From: HKCCE3408 sp039191215
Lineage (GTDB): Bacteria; Pseudomonadota; Alphaproteobacteria; Rhodobacterales; Rhodobacteraceae
Assembly (NCBI GenBank): GCA_039191215.1
Contig: JBCCXT010000007.1
Location: 1-64,000 of the forward strand
Length of the DNA: 64,000 nt
Reading direction: 5' to 3'
Made by a program: the position numbers and the translations under genes. The notes under the pieces were generated by a model. That model had not been told where the DNA came from. It did not search any database and saw only the letters and a list, made by a program, of their open reading frames with translations. Shown piece by piece: positions 52,370-60,017 of this stretch (the stretch's first letter is position 1; every line of letters starts with the position of its first letter).

Positions 52370-52854
52370 GCCCAGAGGAGATCGCCGATCTCCCCTATCG
52401 GCCCTGCGTCGGCGTGGTCCTGAAAAACGCGCAGGGCCAAGTCTTCGCAGGCCAACGCTCGGATATGGCCAGGCCCGCCTGGCAAATGCCTCAGGGCGGC
52501 ATCGACAAGGGCGAAGATCCCATCGCTGCCGCTTTGCGAGAGCTGCGCGAAGAAACTGGTGTCGCGCCGGAACACGTGACTGTGCTGGGCGAGACCAAGG
52601 ACTGGCTTCCCTATGACCTACCGGCCGAGGTGCTTCCCTACCGCGGCAAGTATCGCGGCCAGACGCAAAAATGGGTGCTCATGCGGCTTGATGCGGGCGA
52701 TGAAGTGATCGACCTCGAACATGAGGACGTCGAGTTCTCCGACTGGCGCTGGATGTCTCAAAGCGAGCTTTTGGAGCTCATCGTGCCTTTCAAAAAGGAC
52801 ATCTATGAAAAGGTGTTGAACGAATTTCTTGAGCCGCCCAATCCTACCAAATGA
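52366..52854 (+). CDS. rppH: RNA pyrophosphohydrolase
   Basis: 162 residues. Removes pyrophosphate from mRNA 5' ends and so starts decay. Nudix signature GGIDKGED...RELREETG is complete, preceded by MARPAWQMPQGG and followed by DWLPYDLPAEVL and YRGQTQKWVLMRL, the RppH-specific segments. The start is a TTG at 52366 overlapping the ctpA stop (TTGA); SPEEIADLPYRPCVGVVL after it is the normal RppH N-terminus, so the rare start codon is supported by homology. Confidence 0.95.
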   Translation: MSPEEIADLPYRPCVGVVLKNAQGQVFAGQRSDMARPAWQMPQGGIDKGEDPIAAALRELREETGVAPEHVTVLGETKDWLPYDLPAEVLPYRGKYRGQTQKWVLMRLDAGDEVIDLEHEDVEFSDWRWMSQSELLELIVPFKKDIYEKVLNEFLEPPNPTK

Positions 52855-52959
52855 CTGACATGGTTGATTGGCGATACCACAGGCCTCTGCTTTAGGGTTC
52901 CCGGAACTCAACCCATATCTAAGCGCTTTCGGAATTGATGAAGGGCCCAAACCGGAGCG

Positions 52960-53180
52960 CTGCGCCCAAGCTCGCCGCGCTTTTTTCTGGGGTCATGGAC
53001 GAGATCGCCCCCAGCCCCCAACTTCGCTACAACTATGGAAGCGGGACGTAAGCCCCGTTTTGATCTGTTGCTTGGACAGCTCGGCATCTCCGTGTTGAAC
53101 GGCGGGCGCGCGATCCATAAGACGGCGGTCTTGCCTGCGGGTTGCATGTGGCGGCAACGCGTCTGCGCGCCAAAAGCCTG
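52960..53180 (-). pseudogene. Decayed coding sequence, possibly an ImuA relic
   Basis: On the minus strand one frame reads GKTAVLWIARPPFNTEMPSC, then GLRPASIVVAKLGAGGDLVH, with no start and no clear end. The pattern 'VLWIA-PP-x-E-x-P ... G-x-P-x-x-IVV ... DLV' resembles the core of ImuA-type SulA/RecA-like proteins. Only about 70 residues are readable and no hallmark is decisive, so this may be wrong. It adjoins a clear pseudogene on the same strand and lies between imuB and dnaE2. Confidence 0.25.
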
Positions 53181-53181
53181 T

Positions 53182-53519
53182 CTAAGTTGCCGCAGAACGC
53201 TCCCGGTTCGCCAATTGCACAATGTTTTCGATCCGCTGCGGCATGTCTGGCGACGGCAAAATTGCCTCTACCGCTGCTTCGTGGCGCCCCACGGGCAGTG
53301 CATGTGTGATCCCGACCACCCAACCTTAGTCTCAATGGCTGGACTGGGCGAACTGGGATCAAGGAGCGGCGAAGCGTAAAGCGCCGCGCCAACCGGTGTC
53401 TAAAGTGATCGCAGCCGCCAAATCTCGAACGGCCACCAACGGTCGTCGGCCTGGTCAATCGACAAAGTCGTCCAGCCCGCGCGCATAAGGGCCATACGTA
53501 ATTCACTCAAGCGGCTCAT
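53182..53519 (-). pseudogene. Conserved hypothetical protein, disrupted by a stop and a frameshift
   Basis: On the minus strand a good start at 53519 gives MSRLSELRMALMRAGWTTLS then IDQADDRWWPFEIWRLRSL, cut by TAG at 53402-53400. The frame resumes with TPVGAALYASPLLDP, then a shift of one frame near 53330 gives WVVGITHALPVGRHEAAVEA followed by ILPSPDMPQRIENIVQLANR and a stop at 53182. Each piece reads as normal protein, so this is one gene of about 110 residues that has decayed. I recall intact roseobacter proteins of this type; their function is unknown. Confidence 0.75.
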
Positions 53520-53730
53520 CAGCCGAGCCTATGTCAAAGCCCTACCGGGTAAAATGAGTCTACACGGATTGGTCGGCGGGATAGCTTGAAGCCGCATATC
53601 GCGTTCAACGCATCGTCGGCTACGCTCCGCAAGAACAATGGCATGCCGATCACGAACAGCGGCAATGTATTATAGGTGGCGGCCGTGGTACGTTGAGCTC
53701 GCATGGTCGACCGAATGGAGAGCATCGCAG

Positions 53731-54198
53731 ATGAAAAGGCGAAGCCTGCGCATTCTGATTGTTGTGGTGTTGGTCGGATACCCTATCCTTTCAACCGGCG
53801 CGTCCTTTGCAATCGGCGGTGTGAAGACGCATCCGTCACGAGAATTGTTCCCGTTCTTTACCTGGTCGCTTTTTTCGTGGGTGCCCGAAGTTCGGCATCA
53901 CTATGTCGTCGAAATCACGCGTCTAAACGGCCAGGTATTTGATCCGCCGATAGAGATGAATGAGGTTCCGGAATTCTCCGATCGAACAAGCCTGGCCTAT
54001 AAGGCTGTCCAGGACCTGGGCCGCGCGGGAGGATCGGATGCAGGCGAGAGAGCCACATTTGAAGCAAGGTATCTTGGCGGCCAGGACGTCGACTACCGGA
54101 TCGTACGTCAAAGCTACGCGCCGCTTGAGCGCTGGCATGGCGCGCCGCCCGACGCCACAATGGTTGTGGGGGAGTATTCTGTGGGCTCGGCAGAATGA
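53731..54198 (+). CDS. Membrane-anchored protein, first gene of HTTM/DCC operon
   Basis: 155 residues, not recognised. One N-terminal membrane helix (RILIVVVLVGYPILSTGASF) after a basic start (MKRRSLR), the rest extracytoplasmic: SRELFPFFTWSLFSWVPEVR, then a strand-rich part (HYVVEITRLNGQVFDPPIEM, QDVDYRIVRQSYAPLERWHG). No cysteine outside the anchor region. Start 53731 has GGAG about ten bases upstream. It overlaps the next gene by four bases (ATGA), so the products are made together. The surrounding DNA looks more AT-rich than the core genes, a sign of possible transfer. Confidence 0.7.
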   Translation: MKRRSLRILIVVVLVGYPILSTGASFAIGGVKTHPSRELFPFFTWSLFSWVPEVRHHYVVEITRLNGQVFDPPIEMNEVPEFSDRTSLAYKAVQDLGRAGGSDAGERATFEARYLGGQDVDYRIVRQSYAPLERWHGAPPDATMVVGEYSVGSAE

Positions 54199-55175
54199 TG
54201 CGTCGATTGAGACTTTGGCTTACCGGCCCAGATCGTTCGCATAGCGCTATTGACGCAGATCGGCACACAGCCAAGGTGACGAAGGCATGGTGGTCAGTCC
54301 GATTTTTTTATGCCGCAACGTTCTTCTTTGCCTATGCAGAGGCCAACGTTTTGTGGAACCTGACCAATGGGGGCGCGCCGCTACAACCAAGATGGGTCGT
54401 GGCCTGGATGCCCGACGCGCTGACCGGCGGCACGATCGCGACCACAGCCTATTTGGTTGGAGCCAGCGCCGGTCTCATCTTTATGCAGCATCGATGGGCC
54501 CGGATCCTGGTTTGCATTACCTTGGTTCAGGCTGCGGGATTCCGATATTCCTTCGGCGGTCTCAACCACGGCTACCACTTCTGGATTTGGGTCTCGTTCT
54601 GCCTTTGCTTCCTGCCCGATGGTAATTTGTCGCGACTGTCGCAAAGCTATGCCTCGCGGCACCGCTATCTCACAGCATTTTGGTTGGCGATGGCGTTGGT
54701 CGCCGTGTTTTATTCGCTATCGGGTTTTTGGAAGGTTGCCGCCGGGCTTGAGGCGATGATTGCTGGAAACATCAACTCATTCTCACCGACGGCCTTGGCA
54801 ACGATTGTCGCGGACAAGCTCCAACAGAGCGGGGACAACACGTTGTTGGGCCCGTTCCTTCTTGATCGCCCGCTGCTTGGTTGGCCAGCCCATCTTTGGG
54901 TCATCTATGTTGAGCTCCTCGCGATCGTCGCGGTGTTCAGACCAAGTCTGCATCAAACCTGGGGGCTGATGCTGATTGTGTTCCACATCGGGACATTCCT
55001 GCTGATGGGGATCGTGTTCGCAAAGCATGTCCTTTTGCTGACCCTTCTGTATCTCTGGTCGCCCTTCGCGAACCCATTTGACCTGCGGCGCGTGCTGGCT
55101 GTTTTGCCCCTTGTGGGTTGGCCTTCTCGACATAGGTTAGGGTCAAGTCGAGGACTTGAGGATTCCGGCGCATGA
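54195..55175 (+). CDS. Multi-pass membrane protein, HTTM-like
   Basis: 326 residues, about seven to eight membrane helices: WWSVRFFYAATFFFAYAEAN, TTAYLVGASAGLIFMQ, YHFWIWVSFCLCFLPDG, AFWLAMALVAVFYSLSGFWK, WVIYVELLAIVAVF, GLMLIVFHIGTFLLMGIVF and AKHVLLLTLLYLWSPF. The motif YSLSGFWK followed by a loop, HLWVIYVE and FHIGTFLLMG resembles HTTM-domain proteins, relatives of the vitamin-K gamma-carboxylase membrane domain. Its neighbour, a DCC-type thiol oxidoreductase, is a frequent HTTM partner. Enzymatic role is not established. Four-base overlaps with both neighbours. Confidence 0.72.
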   Translation: MMRRLRLWLTGPDRSHSAIDADRHTAKVTKAWWSVRFFYAATFFFAYAEANVLWNLTNGGAPLQPRWVVAWMPDALTGGTIATTAYLVGASAGLIFMQHRWARILVCITLVQAAGFRYSFGGLNHGYHFWIWVSFCLCFLPDGNLSRLSQSYASRHRYLTAFWLAMALVAVFYSLSGFWKVAAGLEAMIAGNINSFSPTALATIVADKLQQSGDNTLLGPFLLDRPLLGWPAHLWVIYVELLAIVAVFRPSLHQTWGLMLIVFHIGTFLLMGIVFAKHVLLLTLLYLWSPFANPFDLRRVLAVLPLVGWPSRHRLGSSRGLEDSGA

Positions 55176-55540
55176 AAGCGACATTGATCTATGACGGGCA
55201 GTGCCCGTTGTGCTCGCGATACGTGCAGCTAACGCGGCTTCGGGAGCATGTGGAGCTTCAGATTGTCGATGCGCGCGAACAATCGCCAGAGGTGATTGCA
55301 GCAAGAGAGGAGGGCTTTGAACTCGATAAGGGCATGGTTCTCAGGCTTGATGACGCCACCTACCATGGGAGTGCTGCGATCAGTGCTTTAGCAATGCTCA
55401 CCACGCCCAATTCTGTGTTCAATCGAATAAATGCGACGGTCTTTCGGTCACCCACCTTTGCCAAATTGGTCTACCCGATACTTGTATTTGGACGCAATTC
55501 GTTGCTCTGGCTTTTGGGGCGCCAGAAGCTCGGCTACTAA
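55172..55540 (+). CDS. DCC-family thiol-disulfide oxidoreductase (DUF393)
   Basis: 122 residues. Diagnostic N-terminus MKATLIYDGQCPLCSRYVQL with the CPLC redox pair, then ELQIVDAREQSPEVIAAREE and GMVLRLDDATYHGSAAISAL, ending in FGRNSLLWLLGRQKLGY. DCC proteins are thioredoxin-like; the aromatic YDGxCPxC start gives the family its name. Likely redox partner of the upstream HTTM-like membrane protein, with which it overlaps by four bases. Substrate unknown. Confidence 0.88.
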   Translation: MKATLIYDGQCPLCSRYVQLTRLREHVELQIVDAREQSPEVIAAREEGFELDKGMVLRLDDATYHGSAAISALAMLTTPNSVFNRINATVFRSPTFAKLVYPILVFGRNSLLWLLGRQKLGY

Positions 55541-55801
55541 GCTATTTGGCCGATGCACGCCTTGACGGTTCCGCATGCCTGGAGTGTTCTACTTTGATAC
55601 CAGGTGACGGCGCATTCAAAACGGCCCGGTCTTAAAACCGGGCCGTTGGAAGACTGGCTGCCAGTAATAAACACCCGGCAGATGGTCTGTTTGAATTTAT
55701 TCCCGCCCAGCACGGGTTGAACCTGACTTTTTTGGGATGAACGGCCTTCCCGCGAAGTCCGCAGCGGTCGTTGCGGTAACAGCGGAGAGAGGAGCGTTTT
55801 G
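55541..55801 (+). other. Non-coding leader of the IS110 element, possible bridge RNA region
   Basis: 261 bases without a plausible gene between the DCC gene and the transposase start. It contains a perfect 10-bp hairpin (AACGGCCCGG / CCGGGCCGTT, 55620-55647, eight-base loop) and further short inverted segments. In IS110-group elements the non-coding left end before the transposase encodes a structured bridge RNA; the place fits, but the left boundary of the element cannot be fixed here. The hairpin could instead end the HTTM operon. Confidence 0.35.
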
Positions 55802-56667
55802 ATGGGTTTATCGGTTTTGGGCATTAATCTTGGGAATACGACCTGCAGCGTGGCCGGTCTGGACGGCGACGGCGCGATCGCGCAGCGCAAACGCATCCAG
55901 CGACACAGGTTGTTGGATTTTTTGGCGCAAATGACACCGTGCATTGTGGCCATGGAAGCCTGTGGCGGCGCTCACCATGTTGGTCATTTTTGCGTTGAGC
56001 ATGGACATGAGCCACGACTGATGCCGCGGCTTGATCTTCAGGCTTTGCATCGCGCTCGGGAGCGTCTCGTTCAGAGCCGCACACGGTTGGTGAACCAGGC
56101 TCGCGGTTTGCTGATGGAACGGGGCATTCGCAGTGGTACTGGCCGCCGTGTTTTTCAACGGGAGTTGGGGCGGTTGCTGGATGAGGATGGTCGGTGCGTG
56201 ATGCCGGGGATGGTTCGCATGTTGTCCGAGATGGCTTCTGAGTTACGGGAAGTAAACGATCGAATTGCCGATCTTGATAGGCAAATCCGTACACATGCAC
56301 GCCGAGATGCGGACATGCAGCGGTCGATGGAGATCCCTGGCGTTGGCCCTTCGACAGCCACTGCTTTGGTTGCGACGATTGGCGATCGCAGTAGCTTCAC
56401 CAAAGCACGTGATTTGTCAGCCTGGCTTGGCCTGCTGCCAAGGTAGATCACCGCCTGTGGAATGGCGCATCTGATCGGCATCTCCAAGCAGGCAAAAGTT
56501 ACCTGAGAAAGCTCTTCATCCATGGAGCCCGAACAGTGTTACACCTTGTCCGTGACCGCTCGAGCCCATTGGCAAGGCGGGTCGATGCCTTGAAGGAGCC
56601 AACCCGCGCTAATGGTGCTGGTGTCGCCCTGGCCAACACATGGGCCCGGATCGCATGGGCTGTGTAG
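55802..56667 (+). pseudogene. IS110-family transposase, inactivated
   Basis: The first 214 residues read intact: MGLSVLGINLGNTTCSVAGL, IVAMEACGGAHHVGHF, MQRSMEIPGVGPSTATALVA and SAWLGLLPR, the IS110 DEDD and Tnp_20 regions. Then a TAG interrupts after LLPR (near 56443), and the rest, found in another frame (SYLRKLFIHGARTVLHLVRD, ARIAWAV to the stop at 56665), shows a one-base loss near 56497. The first catalytic position, normally GID, reads GIN. So at least three lesions. No second copy in the window. Lies directly upstream of dnaE2. Confidence 0.85.
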
Positions 56668-57070
56668 ACCAAGTGGCTACGTTACAGGCCCTGTGCGCTC
56701 GAAGCGGCGTAGTTGTAGCTAGGGATACACGAGGCATAGGAAGCTGCGAGTGAGAGGAGATGGACCAACGACTGGGTCGGCGGTGTGGAAGTCTGGCGGG
56801 GGGCATGGCCCTTGAGTGCCGATGATCTAATGAGACACATGCGGTGCGACTTCCCATCTTGGTTAGGGGGCGACCGATGCCCCACAAACGGACCGAATAC
56901 ATAAAAAGCAGGGTCAAAGGCGCATCAAAAAACCACTTGCAGGGGAAGACAGTCCATACATGCCCGCTGAAGTTTTCTTGGGTTTTGAGCCGCCGAGAGT
57001 AGGGTTGCGAGGGCTTGGCTACACTGACGACTCCAATTGAGAACAAAAGGTGAATATAGTAGATCCCACC
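56668..57070. other. 403-base stretch without a recognisable gene, upstream of dnaE2
   Basis: No convincing frame on either strand; open frames here are short or shadows. It probably contains the right end of the IS110 element and the dnaE2 promoter. The last 30 bases include an imperfect LexA-box-like sequence. More AT-rich near 56890-57060 (for example the runs of A at 56902 and 56925). Confidence 0.6.
57041..57055. promoter_or_regulatory. Imperfect LexA box upstream of dnaE2
   Basis: GAACAAAAGGTGAAT matches GAAC-N7-GAAC except for the last base. It ends 15 bases before the likely dnaE2 ATG, close to the 13 bases seen between the perfect box and imuB. The place is right for an SOS operator; one mismatch leaves binding uncertain. 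Confidence 0.45.
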
Positions 57071-59977
57071 ATGGGATTCGCCGAGCTCTCCATCACCTCC
57101 AATTTCACCTTCCTGACCGGGGGATCTCATCCGGAAGAATATGTGCGCCGTGCAGCTTTGCTGGGTCTTGAGGCCGTGGCGATTGCCGATGTTAACTCGG
57201 TTGCCGGTATCGTGCGCGCCTGGGCCGAGGCGCGCGAGATCGCCCGTCAGATCAAAGAGCGTCAAAGCCTGCCGCTCATCGGCCCACCAAAACCCAATCA
57301 CCTGCCCGACCCGCCCCAGGCGCCTATCTTCCATCTGCCCAAAACCCTGCCCGCGGCGTGTCTCCAGCTTACCGAAGGCCTGAGCCTGACGGCGCTGCCG
57401 AAAAGCCGCCGCGGTTGGGGCAATCTGTGCCGCATGCTGTCGGCTGGCAGGCTCAGGGCCGAAAAAGGCGCCTGCGATCTGCGCCTTGGCGATCTTTTGG
57501 AATTTGGCGACCAGTTGGAGCTTCTCCTCCACGGCCCGCCAGAGGCACGCGGTGGGCAGGGCGGCGCGGGTGAGTGGTGGCAAGCCGCGCAACAGATCAC
57601 GCGCCGCTTTCCCTGCCACCTGCTCATGGCGCCGCATTATGACGGTCAGGACAGGGCGCGGTTCAAACGCCTCTCTGCCCTGGCCGAAAAGCTCTCCATT
57701 CCGACAATCGCCTCGGCCCGCCCGCTGATGCACCATGGCAAACGCCGCCGGCTCACCGATATTCTCACCTGCATCCGAACGGGTTGCCGCGTTGAACAAC
57801 TTGGCACACAAGCCCAGGCCAATGCCGAACAGCGCCTGCGCGGCCCGGCTGAAATGGCCAGGCTTTTTGCCGATTACCCGGATGCCATTTCGCGAACAAT
57901 AAAGTTATCCAAAGAGCTTTGTTTCGAAATCGATAGCCTGCGCTATGAATATCCCTCTGAAATCGCCGAGGGCGAAACCGCCCAAGACCGGCTGGCCCGC
58001 TTGGCACAGGAAGGCCTGCACTGGCGTTATCCGCAAGGCATCCCGGCCCGCGCCCAGAAGATGCTCGACCATGAACTCGCACTCATCGGCAAGCTCGGCT
58101 ATGAGCCCTATTTTCTGACCGTACGCGATGTGGTGGCGTTCGCGCGCTCGCGCGATATCTTGTGCCAAGGGCGCGGCTCTGCCGCCAATTCCATCACCTG
58201 CTACGCGCTTGGCGTGACCTCTGTCAGCCCCGAGATTGGCACCATGGTCTTCGAACGGTTTGTGTCGGAGGCCCGCAATGAGCCGCCCGATATCGACGTC
58301 GATTTCGAACATGAACGCCGCGAGGAAGTGATCCAATGGATCTATGACCGGTACGGTCGCCATCGCGCGGGTCTGTGTGCCACTGTGGTCCATTACCGCG
58401 GCAAACGCGCCGTGCGTGAGGTTGGGCGCGCCATGGGCCTCAGCGAAGACATGCTATCGGCGCTGAGTTCGCAGATTTGGGGATCATGGTCAAAAACCGG
58501 GCCGGAGCTTGACCGGTTCCACGAAATTGGCCTCGACCCCGAAAGCCCGCGCCTGAAGCAGACCATCGCGCTGATCAACGAGATCATCGGCTTTCCCCGC
58601 CACCTGTCCCAGCATGTCGGCGGCTTTGTGATGACCGAAGGCCGGCTCGATGAGCTGGTGCCGATCGAAAACGCCACGATGGAGGACCGCACCGTCATCT
58701 GCTGGGACAAAGACGATATCGACGCGCTTGGTATCCTCAAGGTCGATGTGCTGGCCCTTGGCATGCTGACCTGCATTCGTAAGGGCTTCGATCTGCTGCA
58801 ATCCTATCACCAGATCGACTACACGCTTGCCACGCTGCCGCCTGAGGATCCGGAAGTTTATGACATGCTGTGCCGGGCCGACAGCTTGGGCGTCTTCCAG
58901 GTTGAAAGCCGGGCGCAAATGAACTTTCTGCCACGCATGCGGCCGCGCTGTTTTTATGACCTGGTGATCCAGGTTGCGATCATCCGCCCCGGGCCGATCC
59001 AGGGTGATATGGTCCATCCCTTCATCCGCCGCCGCAATGGCGAGGAGGAGATCAGCTTTCCCTCCGACGAACTTGGCCAGGTATTGGGCAAGACGCTTGG
59101 CGTGCCACTCTTTCAGGAACAGGCCATGCAGATCGCCATTGTCGGGGCCAGTTTCACACCCGATGAAGCCGACCGCCTGCGCCGCAGCCTCGCCACCTTC
59201 AAAAAGCACGGCAATGTGTCGGAGTTCCGCACGCGCTTCCTGCACGGCATGCGGCGCAATGGCTATGAGGCGGATTTTGCCGAGCGCTGTTTTAGCCAGA
59301 TCGAGGGCTTTGGCAGCTACGGCTTCCCGGAAAGCCATGCGGCAAGCTTCGCGCTTCTGGTCTATGCGTCCAGTTGGCTGAAATGCCACCATCCCGGCAT
59401 CTTTGCCTGCGCTTTGCTGAACTCGCAGCCCATGGGCTTTTATGCCCCTGCCCAGATTGTACGCGACGCGCGAGAGCATGGCGTCGAGGTTCGCCCGATC
59501 TGTATCAACCGCTCGGTCTGGGACAATTCCATGGAACGCACCGAGACGGGCGAGCTTGCGCTGCGCTTGGGCTTTCGTCAGATCAAATCGATGCGTCAGG
59601 AAGATGCCGGTTGGATCGTGGCGGCGCGCGGCAATGGCTATCGCGCGGTCGAAGATGTCTGGCGACGGGCCGGTGTCGGCGCACCACAGCTGACCGTCCT
59701 GGCCGAAGCCGATGCGTTCCGCGCCCTGAACCTGTCGCGCCGCGAGGCGCTTTGGGCTGCGCGTGCCCTGTCTCCGGCAGAACCTTTGCCGCTATTTTCG
59801 GGCGATATGGACGGCGAAGCGCTTGATGAACCGGTCGTGAGCCTGCCGCAAATGACCGAAGGCGAAGAGATCGTCGAAGATTACGTGGCTATGCGCCTGA
59901 CACTCAGACGCCACCCCGTGGCGCTGATCCGCCACAAACTGACCCCGGGCTTTGTGCCAGAGCCACAGAACCGTTAA
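57071..59977 (+). CDS. dnaE2: Error-prone DNA polymerase DnaE2, short C-terminus
   Basis: 968 residues from ATG 57071, where MGFAELSITSNFTFLTGGSH matches the family start; a GTG at 57050 is the alternative. PHP domain first (EEYVRRAALLGLEAVAIADV), then the C-family polymerase core with catalytic aspartates in NEPPDIDVDFEHERREEVIQ and the LCQGRGSAANSITCYALGVT and QHVGGFVMTEGRLDELVPIE blocks, then a helix-hairpin-helix region. DnaE2 proteins usually run to about 1,050-1,150 residues with a C-terminal OB fold; this one stops after LRRHPVALIRHKLTPGFVPE and no OB coding follows. Works with ImuB in SOS mutagenesis. Confidence 0.93.
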   Translation: MGFAELSITSNFTFLTGGSHPEEYVRRAALLGLEAVAIADVNSVAGIVRAWAEAREIARQIKERQSLPLIGPPKPNHLPDPPQAPIFHLPKTLPAACLQLTEGLSLTALPKSRRGWGNLCRMLSAGRLRAEKGACDLRLGDLLEFGDQLELLLHGPPEARGGQGGAGEWWQAAQQITRRFPCHLLMAPHYDGQDRARFKRLSALAEKLSIPTIASARPLMHHGKRRRLTDILTCIRTGCRVEQLGTQAQANAEQRLRGPAEMARLFADYPDAISRTIKLSKELCFEIDSLRYEYPSEIAEGETAQDRLARLAQEGLHWRYPQGIPARAQKMLDHELALIGKLGYEPYFLTVRDVVAFARSRDILCQGRGSAANSITCYALGVTSVSPEIGTMVFERFVSEARNEPPDIDVDFEHERREEVIQWIYDRYGRHRAGLCATVVHYRGKRAVREVGRAMGLSEDMLSALSSQIWGSWSKTGPELDRFHEIGLDPESPRLKQTIALINEIIGFPRHLSQHVGGFVMTEGRLDELVPIENATMEDRTVICWDKDDIDALGILKVDVLALGMLTCIRKGFDLLQSYHQIDYTLATLPPEDPEVYDMLCRADSLGVFQVESRAQMNFLPRMRPRCFYDLVIQVAIIRPGPIQGDMVHPFIRRRNGEEEISFPSDELGQVLGKTLGVPLFQEQAMQIAIVGASFTPDEADRLRRSLATFKKHGNVSEFRTRFLHGMRRNGYEADFAERCFSQIEGFGSYGFPESHAASFALLVYASSWLKCHHPGIFACALLNSQPMGFYAPAQIVRDAREHGVEVRPICINRSVWDNSMERTETGELALRLGFRQIKSMRQEDAGWIVAARGNGYRAVEDVWRRAGVGAPQLTVLAEADAFRALNLSRREALWAARALSPAEPLPLFSGDMDGEALDEPVVSLPQMTEGEEIVEDYVAMRLTLRRHPVALIRHKLTPGFVPEPQNR

Positions 59978-60017
59978 GCCCAAGCGGTCCAGTCCGGGCA
60001 GATCCGCGCAAAGCCTT

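Noticed and set aside
53035..53379. 114-codon plus-strand open frame
   Set aside because: It lies opposite a recognisable minus-strand pseudogene, has no ribosome site and no family-like pattern.
55620..55647. Perfect hairpin as a rho-independent terminator of the HTTM/DCC operon
   Set aside because: No T tract on the plus strand, so it was listed only as a structured part of the IS110 leader; a terminator role remains possible.
56609..57811. 400-codon minus-strand open frame across the IS relic and dnaE2
   Set aside because: It joins unrelated regions and mirrors dnaE2 codons; no motif or start site supports it.
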